Below are positions 29,995 through 41,300 of a stretch of 64,000 nt of DNA, one piece after another. The stretch is from assembly GCA_001771575.1 (NCBI GenBank), contig MEUD01000001.1:665277-729276 (forward strand). Reading direction: 5' to 3'. This DNA is from a candidate division WOR-1 bacterium RIFOXYB2_FULL_45_9 (GTDB lineage: Bacteria > Margulisbacteria > WOR-1 > O2-12-FULL-45-9 > XYB2-FULL-48-7). How positions within the stretch are numbered: position 1 is the stretch's first letter; each line of letters begins with the position of its first letter. The translations under genes were made by a program, and so were the position numbers. Below the pieces are notes generated by a model that saw only the letters and a program-made list of their open reading frames with translations, was not told the origin of the DNA and did no database searches.

Positions 29995-30309
29995 TTACAC
30001 CTTATCCATTATTTCTTCGCATTTCAAACAGGAGCGCATATTCTTCCCCTCGACCTTGGTGACCGAGATCCGGGTCGGTTTGCCGCAGCGCGGGCAGACC
30101 AGGATCGCTTTTGAGGCCGCGAAAGGAAGGGCTTTTTCAATTATCCCTCCGGGATTCTTCTGCATCGGTTTCTGGTGCCGCTTGGCCACGTTAATCCCTT
30201 CGACGATAAGCGTCATTTTTTCCGGGTTGACCTTGATCACTTTCCCCTTTTTCCCTTTGTTCTTTCCGGAAAGCATCAGGATCGTGTCGCCTTTTTTAAT
30301 GTTTGCCAT
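29995..30309 (-). CDS. rplX: 50S ribosomal protein L24, with C-terminal Cys pairs
   Basis: 104 residues. The KOW motif KGDTILMLSGKNKGKKGKVI is at the start, then GINVAKRHQKP. The C-terminus has CPRCGKPTRIS and CLKC, a zinc-ribbon found in many bacterial L24 proteins. It initiates 50S assembly. Twelve bases after rplN. Confidence 0.97.
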   Translation of the reverse strand: MANIKKGDTILMLSGKNKGKKGKVIKVNPEKMTLIVEGINVAKRHQKPMQKNPGGIIEKALPFAASKAILVCPRCGKPTRISVTKVEGKNMRSCLKCEEIMDKV

Positions 30310-30321
30310 ATTTATTCCCTT

Positions 30322-30690
30322 TTATACTACTTCCGGCGCCAGAGAGATGATCTTCATGTAATCTTTCTCGCGCAGTTCCCTGGCGATCGGGCCAAAGACC
30401 CGGGTGCCGCGGGGATTTTTGTCTTTCGCCACGATCACTACCGCATTATCGTCGAAACAAACAAAGGACCCGTCGCTCCGGCGAAGTTTTTTCTTGGTCC
30501 TGACCACCACCGCGGTGACGATCTCTCCGTCCTTAACGGTCATGTTCGGCAGGACCTCTTTGACCACGGCAACGACCATGTCCCCGATCCCGGAAAACTT
30601 GCGATTGGACCCGCCGAGGCAGCGTATGACCATAACGGTCCTGGCCCCGCTGTTATCGGCTACTCTTAAAATGCTACGCGGCTGAATCAA
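30322..30690 (-). CDS. rplN: 50S ribosomal protein L14, TTG start
   Basis: 122 residues from TTG 30690, exactly the standard L14 length. GGAGGG lies 6 bases upstream inside the end of rpsQ, deciding for this start over an ATG 18 bases further up. [20 protein letters not shown] and the C-terminal [18 protein letters not shown] are diagnostic. It overlaps rpsQ by 17 bases. Confidence 0.95.
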   Translation of the reverse strand: MIQPRSILRVADNSGARTVMVIRCLGGSNRKFSGIGDMVVAVVKEVLPNMTVKDGEIVTAVVVRTKKKLRRSDGSFVCFDDNAVVIVAKDKNPRGTRVFGPIARELREKDYMKIISLAPEVV

Positions 30691-30934
30691 CGTTAACCCT
30701 CCTGACAACCCGCCAGTGTTTATCCTTGGAGATCGGCCTCGTTTCCATTATCTCGACAAGGTCGCCGGCTTTGCATTGATTTTGCTCGTCATGAGCCTTG
30801 AAGTTTTTCGCCGTCCGGATTATCTTGTGATACTTCGGATGCCGGAAAACTCTTTCAACTTTAACGACCACGGTTTTCTGCATCTTGTCGCTGACCACAA
30901 CGCCTTGTCTGACCTTGGGATTCCCTCTTTCCAC
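30674..30934 (-). CDS. rpsQ: 30S ribosomal protein S17
   Basis: 86 residues, one OB fold. [20 protein letters not shown] is at the start and [20 protein letters not shown] near the end. It overlaps the rpmC stop by one base and contains the Shine-Dalgarno of rplN. Confidence 0.97.
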   Translation of the reverse strand: MERGNPKVRQGVVVSDKMQKTVVVKVERVFRHPKYHKIIRTAKNFKAHDEQNQCKAGDLVEIMETRPISKDKHWRVVRRVNVDSAA

Positions 30935-31161
30935 TATTTACCCTCCTTGGATTTGACCGGTTGTTCATTATTTTTTTGATTCTTTTGAGCGGCAATCGTC
31001 AAGACCCGAGCGATCGTCCGGCGTAGTTCCCTTTGCTTCAGGGGATTCTTTACCTGCTGGTTGGATTTTTGGAGCCGCAGAGTAAAGAGCTCCTTCCGAA
31101 GATCGCCCGCCTTCTTGGCCAGTTCGCTTACCGTTAATTCGCGCAATTCTTTAGTGTTCAT
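30934..31161 (-). CDS. rpmC: 50S ribosomal protein L29
   Basis: 75 residues, two-helix protein. [20 protein letters not shown] and [20 protein letters not shown] are typical; the last 15 residues are a basic, Gln/Lys-rich tail. It lies at the polypeptide exit. One-base overlaps with rplP and rpsQ. Confidence 0.96.
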   Translation of the reverse strand: MNTKELRELTVSELAKKAGDLRKELFTLRLQKSNQQVKNPLKQRELRRTIARVLTIAAQKNQKNNEQPVKSKEGK

Positions 31162-31571
31162 TATTGTTTCACCACGAGTCGGGTCGCCATCGGCAATTTG
31201 TAGCTCGCCAGGGCGAACGCCTGCTGGGCGTCTTCCAGGCTGACGCCGGCGATCTCAAATATAATATGCCCTCGTTTGATCGGAACGACGAACTTGACCG
31301 GCGCTCCTTTTCCTCCACCCATCCTGGTCTCGGCCGCCCGGGCGGTGACCACTTTGTCAGCGCAAACCCTTAGCCAGATCTTGCCGCCTCGTTTAAAGAA
31401 GTGGGTCATTGCTTTTCTGGCCGATTCGATCTGATTGGTCGTCAGGTAAACGCACTCCTCCGACTGCAGGCCGAATTCGCCGTAGTGCAGGGTATTTCCC
31501 CTGGAAGCCCGCCCTTTGAGCCGGCGGCGCTGGTGTTTCCTAAACTTTTGTTTCGATGGTATTAGTCCCAC
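31161..31571 (-). CDS. rplP: 50S ribosomal protein L16, GTG start
   Basis: 136 residues from GTG 31571, the standard length. AAGGAG lies 7 bases upstream inside rpsC. An in-frame ATG 33 bases upstream would add residues not found in L16. [18 protein letters not shown] and [20 protein letters not shown] are diagnostic. It overlaps rpsC by 32 bases. The expected basic residues near the peptidyl-transferase centre are present (KPMATR-like [11 protein letters not shown]). Confidence 0.94.
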   Translation of the reverse strand: MGLIPSKQKFRKHQRRRLKGRASRGNTLHYGEFGLQSEECVYLTTNQIESARKAMTHFFKRGGKIWLRVCADKVVTARAAETRMGGGKGAPVKFVVPIKRGHIIFEIAGVSLEDAQQAFALASYKLPMATRLVVKQ

Positions 31572-32217
31572 TCTTGATCTCCTTTGCCGGAGGCAAAACT
31601 TCACCTTTGTAGATCCAGACCTTAATGCCGATCTTCCCGTACATGGTCATCGCTTCGGCAAATCCGTAATCGATCCTGGCGCGCAGAGTTTGCAAAGGAA
31701 CCCGGCCGTTCCGGTACCATTCGCTTCTGGCGATCTCGGAGCCGTCAAGACGGCCACCGCACATGATCTTGATCCCCTTGGATCCGGCGCGCAGGGACCT
31801 GGAAACGCCCTGCTTCATCGCCCGGCGGAAAGAGATGCGCTTTTCAAGCTGTTGAGCGATGTTCTCCGCCATCAGGACCGCGCAGGAATCAGGGTTTGGC
31901 TCTTCGTGAACGTTGAGCTGGACCTGCTTGCCGAGCTTTTTGATCAGCTGTTCGCGCAGGGCGGCAACTTCTTTGCCGCCTTTACCGATGATCAATCCCG
32001 GCTTGGCGGTGTAGAGATCTACTTCGATCTGATTGGCCTTGCGCATGATCTTGATCCGGGAGATCCCCGCTTTATAAAGAGTGTTCTTCAGATAGCTCCT
32101 AAGCTCAACGTCTTCCTGAAGCAGTTTTTTGAAGCTTTGATCATCAGCGTACCAAACACTATCCCAGTCTTCGATGATCCCGAGCCGCAAACCTTTTGGG
32201 TGGACCTTTTGACCCAT
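31540..32217 (-). CDS. rpsC: 30S ribosomal protein S3
   Basis: 225 residues. [20 protein letters not shown] at the start, a KH domain with [18 protein letters not shown], and the C-terminal domain with [20 protein letters not shown]. It is part of the mRNA entry tunnel. One-base overlap with rplV; its end carries the rplP start region. Confidence 0.97.
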   Translation of the reverse strand: MGQKVHPKGLRLGIIEDWDSVWYADDQSFKKLLQEDVELRSYLKNTLYKAGISRIKIMRKANQIEVDLYTAKPGLIIGKGGKEVAALREQLIKKLGKQVQLNVHEEPNPDSCAVLMAENIAQQLEKRISFRRAMKQGVSRSLRAGSKGIKIMCGGRLDGSEIARSEWYRNGRVPLQTLRARIDYGFAEAMTMYGKIGIKVWIYKGEVLPPAKEIKSGTNTIETKV

Positions 32218-32555
32218 TATTTCCCCTCCCGCACGGAGACCGTGACGTGACTTGTCCGCTTTTTGATCGGGAACGCCCGGCCGCGAGCGCGCGGCTGGAA
32301 CCGTTTCATCACAAAGCCCTTGGTCACAAACACTTCTCCAAGCACTAACTTGTTTTCGTCCATCTTGTAATTATTCCTGGCGTTGGCAACCGCCGAAAGC
32401 AGGGTCTTTTCCAGGACCCGCGCCGCTTTTTGCGGCATAAACTTGAGCAGGGATACCGCTTCGGCGACCGACTTGCCGCGAACTTCGTCCATCACCCGCA
32501 TGATCTTGCGGGGGGAACTTCTGACCCATTTTGATTTAGCTAATACGTTAACCAT
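32217..32555 (-). CDS. rplV: 50S ribosomal protein L22
   Basis: 112 residues. [20 protein letters not shown] is at the N-terminus, and the exit-tunnel loop and tail [20 protein letters not shown] follow. Start ATG lies two bases after rpsS and its stop overlaps rpsC. Confidence 0.97.
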   Translation of the reverse strand: MVNVLAKSKWVRSSPRKIMRVMDEVRGKSVAEAVSLLKFMPQKAARVLEKTLLSAVANARNNYKMDENKLVLGEVFVTKGFVMKRFQPRARGRAFPIKKRTSHVTVSVREGK

Positions 32556-32557
32556 GT

Positions 32558-32842
32558 TTATGCTGCTGTTTCCGTCTTATTGGTCGGCGAACTGTGCCCG
32601 CGGAAAGTCCGGGTATGGGCAAACTCACCCAATTTGTGTCCGACGTAATTTTCTGTGATATAGATCGGGATATGCTTGTTCCCGTTATGAACCGCCAGGG
32701 TCAGGCCGACCATGTCGGGGATAACCGTTGAGCTCCGGGACCAAGTCTTGATCACTTTTTTGTCGTTGGTCGCCTGGGCCTTTTGGACCTTGCGCAACAA
32801 TTTCTCTTCGACAAACGGCCCTTTATGCGTAGAACGTGCCAT
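32558..32842 (-). CDS. rpsS: 30S ribosomal protein S19
   Basis: 94 residues. [18 protein letters not shown] and [20 protein letters not shown] are diagnostic, as is [16 protein letters not shown]. It sits in the 30S head with S13. Two bases from both neighbours. Confidence 0.97.
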   Translation of the reverse strand: MARSTHKGPFVEEKLLRKVQKAQATNDKKVIKTWSRSSTVIPDMVGLTLAVHNGNKHIPIYITENYVGHKLGEFAHTRTFRGHSSPTNKTETAA

Positions 32843-32844
32843 TA

Positions 32845-33675
32845 TTACTTTTTCCTCCTGGACAGAATAAAGCGGCTGCTTCGTAGTCTTGCTTTCCGAG
32901 TTTTCTTACCCAAAGTAGGTTTGCCCCAAGGGGTAACAGGGTGTTCTCGCCCGATGCCAGACTTGCCTTCACCGCCGCCGTGCGGGTGATCGCAAGGATT
33001 CATTACCACGCCGCGAACTTCCGGCCTGCGTCCCAGATGCCGCTTTTTGCCGGCCTTCCCAAGGACAACGTTCTTGGCGTCAAGGTTCCCTACCTGCCCG
33101 ACAGTCGCCCGGCAGGAAATATGGATCATTCTCTGCTCGCCGGAAGGCATCTTTACAATAGCATAATTTCCGTCTTTTGCCAACAGCAATAATCCGGCGC
33201 CGGCGGAGCGGGCCAGTTTGCCGCCGCGTCCCGGATCGATCTCAACGTTGTGAACGGTGGTCCCGACCGGAATTGACGACAGGGGCAAGGCATTCCCCGG
33301 TTTGATGTCGGCTTCGGTCCCGGACATAATATCGTCGCCAACACCGACCCCGAGCGGGGCCAGGATATAACTTTTCACTTTGTCGGAATACTCGATCAAA
33401 GCGATGCGGCAGTTCCTGTTGGGATCGTACTCGATCGCCACCACTTTGGCCGCCACATTGTCCTTGTCCCTGACAAAATCAACGATCCGGTAATGTTTTT
33501 TGTTCCCGCCGCCCCGATGCCGCATCGAAACGAAACCGCGCCAATCGCGGCCCGATTTTTGTTTCTTGCTGGCCAGCAGGCTTTTCTCCGGATAATTTTT
33601 TGTCACGTCGGAGTAATCGTCGACGATCTGAAATCTGGTACCGGGACTGGTTGGATTCCTTCTCTTCAAAGCCAT
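32845..33675 (-). CDS. rplB: 50S ribosomal protein L2
   Basis: 276 residues, standard. Segments [39 protein letters not shown] and the conserved [17 protein letters not shown] with the histidine close to the peptidyl-transferase centre. One base after rplW, two before rpsS. Confidence 0.98.
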   Translation of the reverse strand: MALKRRNPTSPGTRFQIVDDYSDVTKNYPEKSLLASKKQKSGRDWRGFVSMRHRGGGNKKHYRIVDFVRDKDNVAAKVVAIEYDPNRNCRIALIEYSDKVKSYILAPLGVGVGDDIMSGTEADIKPGNALPLSSIPVGTTVHNVEIDPGRGGKLARSAGAGLLLLAKDGNYAIVKMPSGEQRMIHISCRATVGQVGNLDAKNVVLGKAGKKRHLGRRPEVRGVVMNPCDHPHGGGEGKSGIGREHPVTPWGKPTLGKKTRKARLRSSRFILSRRKK

Positions 33676-33676
33676 G

Positions 33677-33958
33677 TTACGCTTCCAGCTCCTTTATTGT
33701 TTGTCCGTTTCGCAGGGTCACGTAGGCCTTTTTCCAGCGCCTGGTTTCGCCGGCGCTTCGGCCGACGACCCGGCGTTTGGCCCGAACGTTGCACATGTTA
33801 ACCGCTTTCACTTTTGTTTTGAACAGCCGCTCGACCGCCTGCTTGACCATGATCTTCGTCGCGTCAAGATGCACGCGGAAAACGTACCCTCCAAGGGGAC
33901 GGGCCCCCATCGATTTTTCGGTTACGACGACGCCTAAAATAATATTTTCAAGTTCCAT
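33677..33958 (-). CDS. rplW: 50S ribosomal protein L23
   Basis: 93 residues. [28 protein letters not shown] and [18 protein letters not shown] fit the family. It lies at the tunnel exit, where trigger factor and SRP dock. One-base gaps on both sides. Confidence 0.97.
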   Translation of the reverse strand: MELENIILGVVVTEKSMGARPLGGYVFRVHLDATKIMVKQAVERLFKTKVKAVNMCNVRAKRRVVGRSAGETRRWKKAYVTLRNGQTIKELEA

Positions 33959-33959
33959 G

Positions 33960-34529
33960 TTAGCTCAATCTCTCCTCTAAGACCTTGACGGATTTTTTAT
34001 CGATAACCAGCCACTTGGATTTCAGCAAATCTATGACGGTAACGTCGATCGCCCGCGCGACGGTCACCCCGGCGATGTTGCGGACCGCTTTGGCCAGATC
34101 GTCCTGATCAGCATGGATCACGGTAACCTTGCCGCCAACCCCAAGGTCCTTGAGAAGCTTGACCCCTTCTTTGGTTTTGGCCGCGGTCAATTTATAGTCG
34201 TCAACTATCTTTAGTTTTTCTCCCCGGTTGAACTCCGAAAGGGCGACCCGCAAGGCCAGAGAGCGGATCTTTTTCGGCAAAGCGTAGCCGTAATCTCTTG
34301 GCTTGGGAGGAAAAATCACCCCACCCTTGCGCCAGAGAGGCGAACGATTGCTGCCGGCGCGGGCCCGGCCGGTCCCTTTTTGCTTCCACGGTTTCTTGCC
34401 GCCGCCGCTGACCTCGGTCCTGGTCTTGGCGGAATGGGTCCCGCTTCTCGCCGAAGCTTGCAGCCAGCGCACGACTTCGTGCACGACCACGGTATTTTTT
34501 CCTTCGTTGAATATCTTGCTCTTTTCCAC
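33960..34529 (-). CDS. rplD: 50S ribosomal protein L4
   Basis: 189 residues. The start is slightly short compared with E. coli L4 (201). The tunnel loop is recognisable: KKPWKQKGTGRARAGSNRSP and LWRKGGVIFPPKPRDYGY. In E. coli L4 controls the S10 operon; no leader hairpin is evident between fusA and rpsJ here. One base from rplC and rplW. Confidence 0.96.
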   Translation of the reverse strand: MEKSKIFNEGKNTVVVHEVVRWLQASARSGTHSAKTRTEVSGGGKKPWKQKGTGRARAGSNRSPLWRKGGVIFPPKPRDYGYALPKKIRSLALRVALSEFNRGEKLKIVDDYKLTAAKTKEGVKLLKDLGVGGKVTVIHADQDDLAKAVRNIAGVTVARAIDVTVIDLLKSKWLVIDKKSVKVLEERLS

Positions 34530-34530
34530 G

Positions 34531-35070
34531 TTATGCCTTCCTTATAAAAACTTTATTTCCGCGTTTGCCCGGGACCGATCCACCCAGCAGGATCAGGTTT
34601 TTCTCCGGGATCACCTGGATCACTTTCAATCCTTTATTGGTCGCCTGGCAGTTCCCCATCCTCCCCGCCATCTGTTTCCCTTTCCAGACGCGGCCGGGGG
34701 TGGTGCCGGATCCGATCGAGCCCGGGATCCGATGGAACTTGGAACCGTGCGACATAGGTCCGCGGTGCTGGTGCCAGCGCTTGATCCGTCCGGCAAAACC
34801 CTTGCCGACGGTCGTGCCGGAAACTTCAATCATGTCCCCGGCTTTATAGTTATCGACTTTAAATTCCTGCCCGATCTTAAAATCGGCCGGATTATCGACA
34901 CGAATCTCTTTTTTTACCTTGCCGAATGTGATCTGGATCGCGCCGTAACCTTCTTTTTCCACCGTCTTGATCTGGGAAACAACGCAGGGCCCGGCCTCCA
35001 CGACCGTCACGGCGAGCTGGTTGCCGCTTTCATCATAAATTTGAGTCATGCCGATTTTAATGCCTAACAT
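34531..35070 (-). CDS. rplC: 50S ribosomal protein L3, short form
   Basis: 179 residues, against about 205-210 usually. MLGIKIGMTQIYDESGNQLA at the start; the central signature GKGFAGRIKRWHQHRGPMSH and GSKFHRIPGSIGSGTTPGRV are intact. Compared with the family, a stretch between the KKEIRVDNPAD and FKIGQEFKVD segments is missing, about 20 residues. Thirteen bases after rpsJ. Confidence 0.95.
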   Translation of the reverse strand: MLGIKIGMTQIYDESGNQLAVTVVEAGPCVVSQIKTVEKEGYGAIQITFGKVKKEIRVDNPADFKIGQEFKVDNYKAGDMIEVSGTTVGKGFAGRIKRWHQHRGPMSHGSKFHRIPGSIGSGTTPGRVWKGKQMAGRMGNCQATNKGLKVIQVIPEKNLILLGGSVPGKRGNKVFIRKA

Positions 35071-35083
35071 ATCTTTATCTTCC

Positions 35084-35395
35084 TTAATCCATTTTTATTT
35101 CGATATCCACGCCGGCCGGCAGGTCCAACTGCATCAGGGCGTCCACCGTTTGCGGCGGCGGCTCCAGGATATCGATCAGACGCTTATGGGTCCGCATTTC
35201 AAAATGTTCCCTGGACTTCTTGTCGACGTGAGGAGAGCGAAGCACGCACCACTTTTGCTTCTGGGTCGGGAGGGGGATCGGACCGGAAACCAGCGCCCCG
35301 GCCCGTTTGGCCGTGTCCACGATCTTTTCCGCCGATTTGTCCAGGACTCTGTGGTCGAACGCTTTCAACTTAATTCGGATCCTTTGTTTCTTCAT
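35084..35395 (-). CDS. rpsJ: 30S ribosomal protein S10
   Basis: 103 residues, the usual length. [20 protein letters not shown] and [20 protein letters not shown] are diagnostic. It also serves as NusE in antitermination. Its ATG is 2 bases after the fusA stop, so no tuf gene lies between them. Confidence 0.97.
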   Translation of the reverse strand: MKKQRIRIKLKAFDHRVLDKSAEKIVDTAKRAGALVSGPIPLPTQKQKWCVLRSPHVDKKSREHFEMRTHKRLIDILEPPPQTVDALMQLDLPAGVDIEIKMD

Positions 35396-35397
35396 TT

Positions 35398-37476
35398 TTA
35401 CTTCCCTTGTGCCTTTTCAATTATTTGAGTCGCGATGTTGTTTGGAACTTCGCGGTATTCAGAGAATTCCATGGTGTAGTTCCCGCGTCCCTGGGTAAGC
35501 GATCGCAGGTCGGTCGAATAACCGAACATCATCGCCAGCGGCACTTTGGCCTTGATCGTCTGCATGCCGGCCAGCGGCGACATTTCTTCAACATGGCCGC
35601 GGCGGCTGGAGAGATTGCCGATCACGTCCCCCATATATTGTTCGGGGACGACGACCTCAACCTTCATGATCGGTTCGAGCAAGATCGGCTTTGATTTCAT
35701 AAAACCGCTCTTAAAAGCCATTGAACCGGCGATCTTAAAGGCGATTTCCGACGAGTCAACGTCGTGATAAGAACCATCGGTCAGGGTCGCCCGGATGTCG
35801 ATCACCGGATATCCGGCCAGGACCCCGGTCACCATCGCTTCTTTAATACCGGCATCGACCGCCGGAATATACTCTTTAGGGATCGCTCCGCCAACGATCT
35901 TGTTGACGAACTCGTAACCCTTCCCCGCCTCCAACGGCTCGATCTTCAGCCAGACGTGGCCGTACTGGCCGCGGCCGCCGGTTTGACGAATAAACTTCCC
36001 TTCAACTTCGGCCGAGCCCAGGATCGTCTCTTTATAAGCGACCTGCGGTTTGCCGACGTTGGCTTCAACCTTAAATTCGCGCAGCAGCCGGTCGACGATA
36101 ATTTCCAAATGGAGCTCCCCCATGCCGGAAATAATGGTCTGGCCGGTCTCGGGATCGGTCTTGATCCTAAAGGTCGGGTCCTCTTCCGCCAACTTGGAGA
36201 GAGAGAGACCGAGTTTTTCCTGGTCGGCTGAGGTCTTCGGCTCGATCGCCACAAAAATAACCGGCTCCGGAAATTGGATCGATTCCAGGATGATCTGCTT
36301 GTCGCCGTCGCACAAAGTGTCGCCGGTCATCGTTTCTTTCAGTCCGACTATCGCGCCGATGTCGCCGGCGTAGATCTCGCTGATCTCTTCACGCTTATTG
36401 GCGTGCATCTGGAGGAGACGGCCGATCCGCTCTTTCCGGTCTTTTGAAGAGTTAAAAGTATAAGAACCGGTGCTCAAAACTCCGGAATAAACCCGGAAAA
36501 AGGTTAAGCGACCCACAAAAGGATCGGTCGCAATTTTAAAAGCCAGGGCCGAGAACGGCGCGTCGTCCTTGGGCTCGCGGGGAACCTCCTCGCCGTTCTT
36601 CGGGTTGGTCCCGATCACCGCTTTTTTATCGACGGGTGATGGAAGATAATCAACGATCCCGTCAAGGAGCGGCTGGACCCCTTTATTTTTAAATGAAGAA
36701 CCGCAGAAAACCGGGACGATCTCGGCGTCAACGGTCAACTTGCGGATCCCCGCCTTAATTTCTTCTTTAGTCAACGGGGTCCCGGACAAATAACGTTCCA
36801 GGATCGCGTCGTCGGCTTCCGCCGCCGCTTCAACCAAATGGTCGCGGTATTTCTTTGCCGTTTCCTGCAGATCGGCCGGAATCGGCTCCTTATGGAACTT
36901 CATCCCCTGCTCATCATCATAAATGACCGCTTCCATCTCAACCAGATCAACGATCCCTTTTAAATTCTCTTCGGAACCGACCGGAAGCTGCATCACAACC
37001 GGCTTGACCAGCAAGCGGTCTTTGATCTGGCCGACGACCCGGAAAAAGTCCGCGCCCAGGCGGTCCATTTTGTTGACGAAAGCCATCCGGGGAACCTTGT
37101 AGCGCATGGCCTGCCGCCAAACTGTTTCCGATTGGGGCTGAACGCCGCCGACGGCGCAAAAAATAACGACAACACCGTCAAGGACGCGCATCGAGCGCTC
37201 CACTTCGACGGTAAAATCGACGTGGCCGGGCGTATCGATAATGTTGATCCGGTGATCGCGCCAAAAGGTCGTGGTCGCGGCCGAAGTAATGGTAATGCCG
37301 CGCTCCTTCTCCTGGACCATCCAGTCCATGGCGGTATTTCCTTCGTCGACATTGCCGATCCGGTGAAGCCGGCCGCTGTAAAACAGCACCCGTTCCGTGG
37401 TCGTGGTCTTCCCGGCGTCAATGTGCGCCGCGAACCCCATATTTCGATATTTTTCGATCGGACATTCTCTAGCCAT
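35398..37476 (-). CDS. fusA: translation elongation factor G
   Basis: 692 residues. Moves tRNA and mRNA through the ribosome with GTP. G-motifs: [13 protein letters not shown] (G1), [20 protein letters not shown] (G3) and [10 protein letters not shown] (G4). Domains II-V follow, including [18 protein letters not shown] and [10 protein letters not shown] near the C-terminus. Standard full-length EF-G. Six bases after rpsG, two before rpsJ. Confidence 0.98.
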   Translation of the reverse strand: MARECPIEKYRNMGFAAHIDAGKTTTTERVLFYSGRLHRIGNVDEGNTAMDWMVQEKERGITITSAATTTFWRDHRINIIDTPGHVDFTVEVERSMRVLDGVVVIFCAVGGVQPQSETVWRQAMRYKVPRMAFVNKMDRLGADFFRVVGQIKDRLLVKPVVMQLPVGSEENLKGIVDLVEMEAVIYDDEQGMKFHKEPIPADLQETAKKYRDHLVEAAAEADDAILERYLSGTPLTKEEIKAGIRKLTVDAEIVPVFCGSSFKNKGVQPLLDGIVDYLPSPVDKKAVIGTNPKNGEEVPREPKDDAPFSALAFKIATDPFVGRLTFFRVYSGVLSTGSYTFNSSKDRKERIGRLLQMHANKREEISEIYAGDIGAIVGLKETMTGDTLCDGDKQIILESIQFPEPVIFVAIEPKTSADQEKLGLSLSKLAEEDPTFRIKTDPETGQTIISGMGELHLEIIVDRLLREFKVEANVGKPQVAYKETILGSAEVEGKFIRQTGGRGQYGHVWLKIEPLEAGKGYEFVNKIVGGAIPKEYIPAVDAGIKEAMVTGVLAGYPVIDIRATLTDGSYHDVDSSEIAFKIAGSMAFKSGFMKSKPILLEPIMKVEVVVPEQYMGDVIGNLSSRRGHVEEMSPLAGMQTIKAKVPLAMMFGYSTDLRSLTQGRGNYTMEFSEYREVPNNIATQIIEKAQGK

Positions 37477-37482
37477 TATCTT

Positions 37483-37953
37483 TTACCACCTAAAGTGCGC
37501 GAAAGCTTTGTTAGCTTCGGCCGTTTTATGCAATGTCTCCCGGTTCTTCATCGCGTTCCCGGCGCCGTTGTGAGCGTCGATCATTTCTCCGGACAGGTTC
37601 TCCGCCATCGATCGGCCGCTCCGCTCCCGGGCGGACTCGCGCAGCCACTGCATCGCCAGCGCTTCACCGCGCAATTTGGAGACCTCGACCGGGATCTGGT
37701 AGGTCGCTCCGCCGACGCGTCTGGGCTTGACCTCAAGCAAAGGGGTCAGGTTCTCGATCGCTTTGGTAAAGATCTCCAGGGCCGGTTTTTTTAATTTTGA
37801 CTCAACGATCTCCATGGCGTCGTAGAAGATCTTTTCAACTTTGCTCTTCTTCCCATCCTGGATCATTTTATTGATGAACCGCTGGACCATGGCGCTATTG
37901 TAGATCGGGTCCGGGGAAATTTTTCGTTTGGGGACTCTTCCATATCTAGGCAC
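37483..37953 (-). CDS. rpsG: 30S ribosomal protein S7, GTG start
   Basis: 156 residues from GTG 37953, the standard S7 length. The start lies 8 bases inside the end of rpsL, with AAGGGG about 12 bases upstream. The N-terminus [20 protein letters not shown] matches the family and rules out the ATGs further up. [12 protein letters not shown] and [10 protein letters not shown] are diagnostic. It nucleates the 30S head. Confidence 0.95.
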   Translation of the reverse strand: MPRYGRVPKRKISPDPIYNSAMVQRFINKMIQDGKKSKVEKIFYDAMEIVESKLKKPALEIFTKAIENLTPLLEVKPRRVGGATYQIPVEVSKLRGEALAMQWLRESARERSGRSMAENLSGEMIDAHNGAGNAMKNRETLHKTAEANKAFAHFRW

Positions 37954-38335
37954 CGGCGCTTCCCCCCTTCGGCCGTTTCGCTCCATATTTGGAACGGCTC
38001 TGATTGCGTTTCTCGACCCCGGCGGTATCGTAGGCACCGCGCACAATGTGATAGCGAACGCCGGGAAGGTCCTTGACGCGGCCTCCGCGGACCAGGACCA
38101 CCGAGTGCTCCTGAAGATTATGGCCAATACCCGGGATGTAGGCGGAAACTTCGATCCCGCCGGCTAACTTAACGCGGGCAACTTTGCGCAAAGCTGAATT
38201 CGGCTTTTTTGGAGTGGTGGTGTAAACCCTGGTGCAAACTCCTCGTTTGAGCGGGCAGGACTTGAGCGCCGGAGCCTTGCTCCTCACTTTTTTACAGCCC
38301 CTCCCTTTTCTGATCAATTGATTGATTGTCGGCAT
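37946..38335 (-). CDS. rpsL: 30S ribosomal protein S12
   Basis: 129 residues. [11 protein letters not shown] at the start, then [20 protein letters not shown]. The lysine in [11 protein letters not shown] and the [13 protein letters not shown] segment match the streptomycin-sensitive consensus. Its ATG overlaps the rpoC stop by one base. Confidence 0.97.
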   Translation of the reverse strand: MPTINQLIRKGRGCKKVRSKAPALKSCPLKRGVCTRVYTTTPKKPNSALRKVARVKLAGGIEVSAYIPGIGHNLQEHSVVLVRGGRVKDLPGVRYHIVRGAYDTAGVEKRNQSRSKYGAKRPKGGSAGA

Positions 38336-41300
38336 TATTCCTCCTCCTGCTTAACTTCTTCCTCCAGCTCGGAAACGGTCCCGACTGTCGGAACTAACTC
38401 GATATATCGATAATCTTCGAAACCGGTCCCCGCCGGGATCAGCTTGCCGATGATGACGTTCTCTTTGAGCCCGTACATCTCGTCGATCTTTCCCTGGACC
38501 GCCGCTTCGGTCAAGACCCGGGCGGTCTCCTGGAAGGAGGCGGCGGAAATAAAGCTTTCGGTCGATAGCGAAGCCTTGGTAATGCCGAGCAAAACTTCAT
38601 TGGCCTCGGCTTTTTCGCCTTTAGACGCTTCATTGATCGTTGCCAAAGTCTTGGCGTCGATCAGCTCGCCGGGAAGAAGCGTGGTATCCCCGGACTGGAC
38701 GACCCGGACCTTTTTGGTCATCTGGCGGACGATCACTTCAATGTGCTTATCGGAGATCGTTACTCCCTGCGAGCGATAGATCTTTTGGATCTCGGCGACC
38801 ATAAAGCTCTGGGCGGCGCGGGAACCAAGGATGCTCAAGACATCGTGCGGGCTGACCGTTCCTTCGGTCAACTGCATGCCGACATGGACCTTGTCGCCGG
38901 TCGCCACGCGCAGGCGGGTCTCGTAAGGAACGAAATATTCGCGGCCTTCTTCTTTGCCGCGGACCCTGACCGAGCGGGCCCCTTCTTTTTCGGAGATCTC
39001 GACAACCCCTTCGATCTCGGAGAGGACCCCCGGATCTTTTGGCCGGCGGCCTTCGAAAAGTTCTTCCACTCTGGGAAGACCTTGAATAATGTCGCGGGTT
39101 TTGCTCGGATCGCGGCGGATCGCCTCAACCTTGGCGATAACGTCGTGGCTTTCAACGTTGTCCCCGTCTTCGACGTAAACATTTGAGCCGGCGATGATCA
39201 GGTATAGTTCGCCGGGGGCGACAATAACATAGTCCTTCTTGGCTTCCAGAACAACGCCATTGAGCTTGCAGACCACCCCGGTCGCGATCTCGTCGCCAAC
39301 CTTAACTTTGTCTCCGACGTTAACGAACAGCTGGGCGTCCTTGGGAACGGCGTATTCTTTGCTGACCTTTGGATTGTAGGTAAAGATCTCGCCGTCTTTT
39401 TTATTGATCTTTTCTCCCCGTTTGCTGGAAACCTCCAGGTTGATGTACTTGGCTTTCCCCTGGGTGCTTGAAATGACATATTCATAAGACGGATCGAACT
39501 CCGCGATCGTCTGGTTGGATTCGACTTTATCTCCGTCGCCGACCAAAAGGAGCGAGCCGACCGGCAGGAGATATTCTTCTTTTTTGTCCTTGACCTTGAC
39601 AAAGGCCGAGGCGCTGCGGGTCACCATTTTTCGTTTGGCGCCAAACTCGTCGAGGATCGTCCTAAGCTCAAACCCTTCGCCGAAGTGGAGCGTCCCGGTG
39701 TGCTTGACCTTGATCGCGGTCTTGGTCGTCTTATGGAGCGCGACGCCGCCGATGTGGAAGGTTCTCATGGTCAGCTGGGTTCCCGGCTCACCGATCGACT
39801 GGGCGGCAATGATCCCGACCGCTTCGCCGACATTGATCAGGTTCATGGTCGAGAGATCAAGCCCGTAGCATTTCTGGCAAAGGCCTTTCTTGGTCTGGCA
39901 GGTTAAAGTGGAGCGAACCTCGACTTTTTCCACCCCGGCCGCTTCGATCTTATCCGCGGTCTCCTGGTCGATCATCTCGCCGGCTTTGGCCAAAACCTTG
40001 CTGGAGAGCGGGTCGACCACGTTCCTGGTCGGGGTCCGATAAATTAACCGTTGAGAAATAGGAACAACAATATCATAGCCTTCGCGGATCGCGACCAACT
40101 CGATGCCGTCCTTGGTCTCGCAGTCAACTTCGGTGACGATAACGTCCTGCGCCACGTCGACCAGGCGCCTGGTCAGGTAACCGGAATCGGCGGTGCGGAG
40201 AGCGGTGTCAACCAACCCTTTGCGCGCGCCGTAAGATGAAATAAAGTATTCGGTAATGCTCAAACCCTCTTTAAAGTTTGATTTGATCGGAATGTTGATA
40301 ATGTTGCCGAACGGATCGGCCATCAAGCCGCGGATACCGGCCAATTGGCGGACCTGTTGAACGTTGCCGCGGGCGCCGGAAAAAGCCATCATATAAACAG
40401 AGTTAAGCTTGTCCAGGTCGGCCAGCATCAACTCGGTCACTTCATCGGTCACTTTGCTCCAAATATCAAGAGAACGGATGAACTTTTCTTTGTCGGTCAG
40501 CTGACCGTTGCGGAACATGTTCTCCAGGCTCTCCACTTGAGAGTTGGCTTTTTCGATGATTTCTTTTTTCCGTTTGGGAACATTGAGGTCCTCGGTCGAA
40601 ATGGAAACGCCGGCCAGGGTCGCGTATTTGAAGCCAAGACGTTTGATCTCGTCGGCGATCTCGGCGGTCACGGCGGCGCCGAAGCGGGCATAGCAGTCGG
40701 TGATCAGCTTTTCCAGCTCTTTCTTGGTCAAGACTTTGTTAAGATAAGGATATTCCGCTGTGATTCCCCGGTTGCGCAAGACCCGGTTAAGCGTGTAATT
40801 AAACTTAACCCGGCCGACGGTCGTTTCAATGATCTCGCCGTGGCGCCGGACCTTGATCTTGGCGTGCAGATGGACCTGATCTAGGTCGTTGGCGACCATC
40901 GCTTCAGCGTCGCCGGAAAAAATAATATCCTTTCCCAGGGCCTCTTTTTCGTTGTCCACGGTCAAATAGTACGTGCCGAGGACCATATCCTGGGTCGGAG
41001 TAATCACCGGCCGGCCGGAGGCGGCCGACATAACATTGTTGGAAGAAAGCATTAAGATGCGGCACTCAACCTGGGCTTCAGGAAGGAGCGGCACATGGAC
41101 CGCCATTTGGTCGCCGTCAAAGTCGGCGTTGAAGGCCGGGCAAACCAGCGGATGGAGCTGGATCGCTTTACCTTCGACCAGGATAGGTTCAAAGGCTTGA
41201 ATACTTAACCGGTGCAAAGTTGGGGCGCGGTTTAACATTACCGGGTGCCCTTTGATTATTTCTTCGAGCAGGTCCCAAACAATGACGTCCTGCCGCTCGA

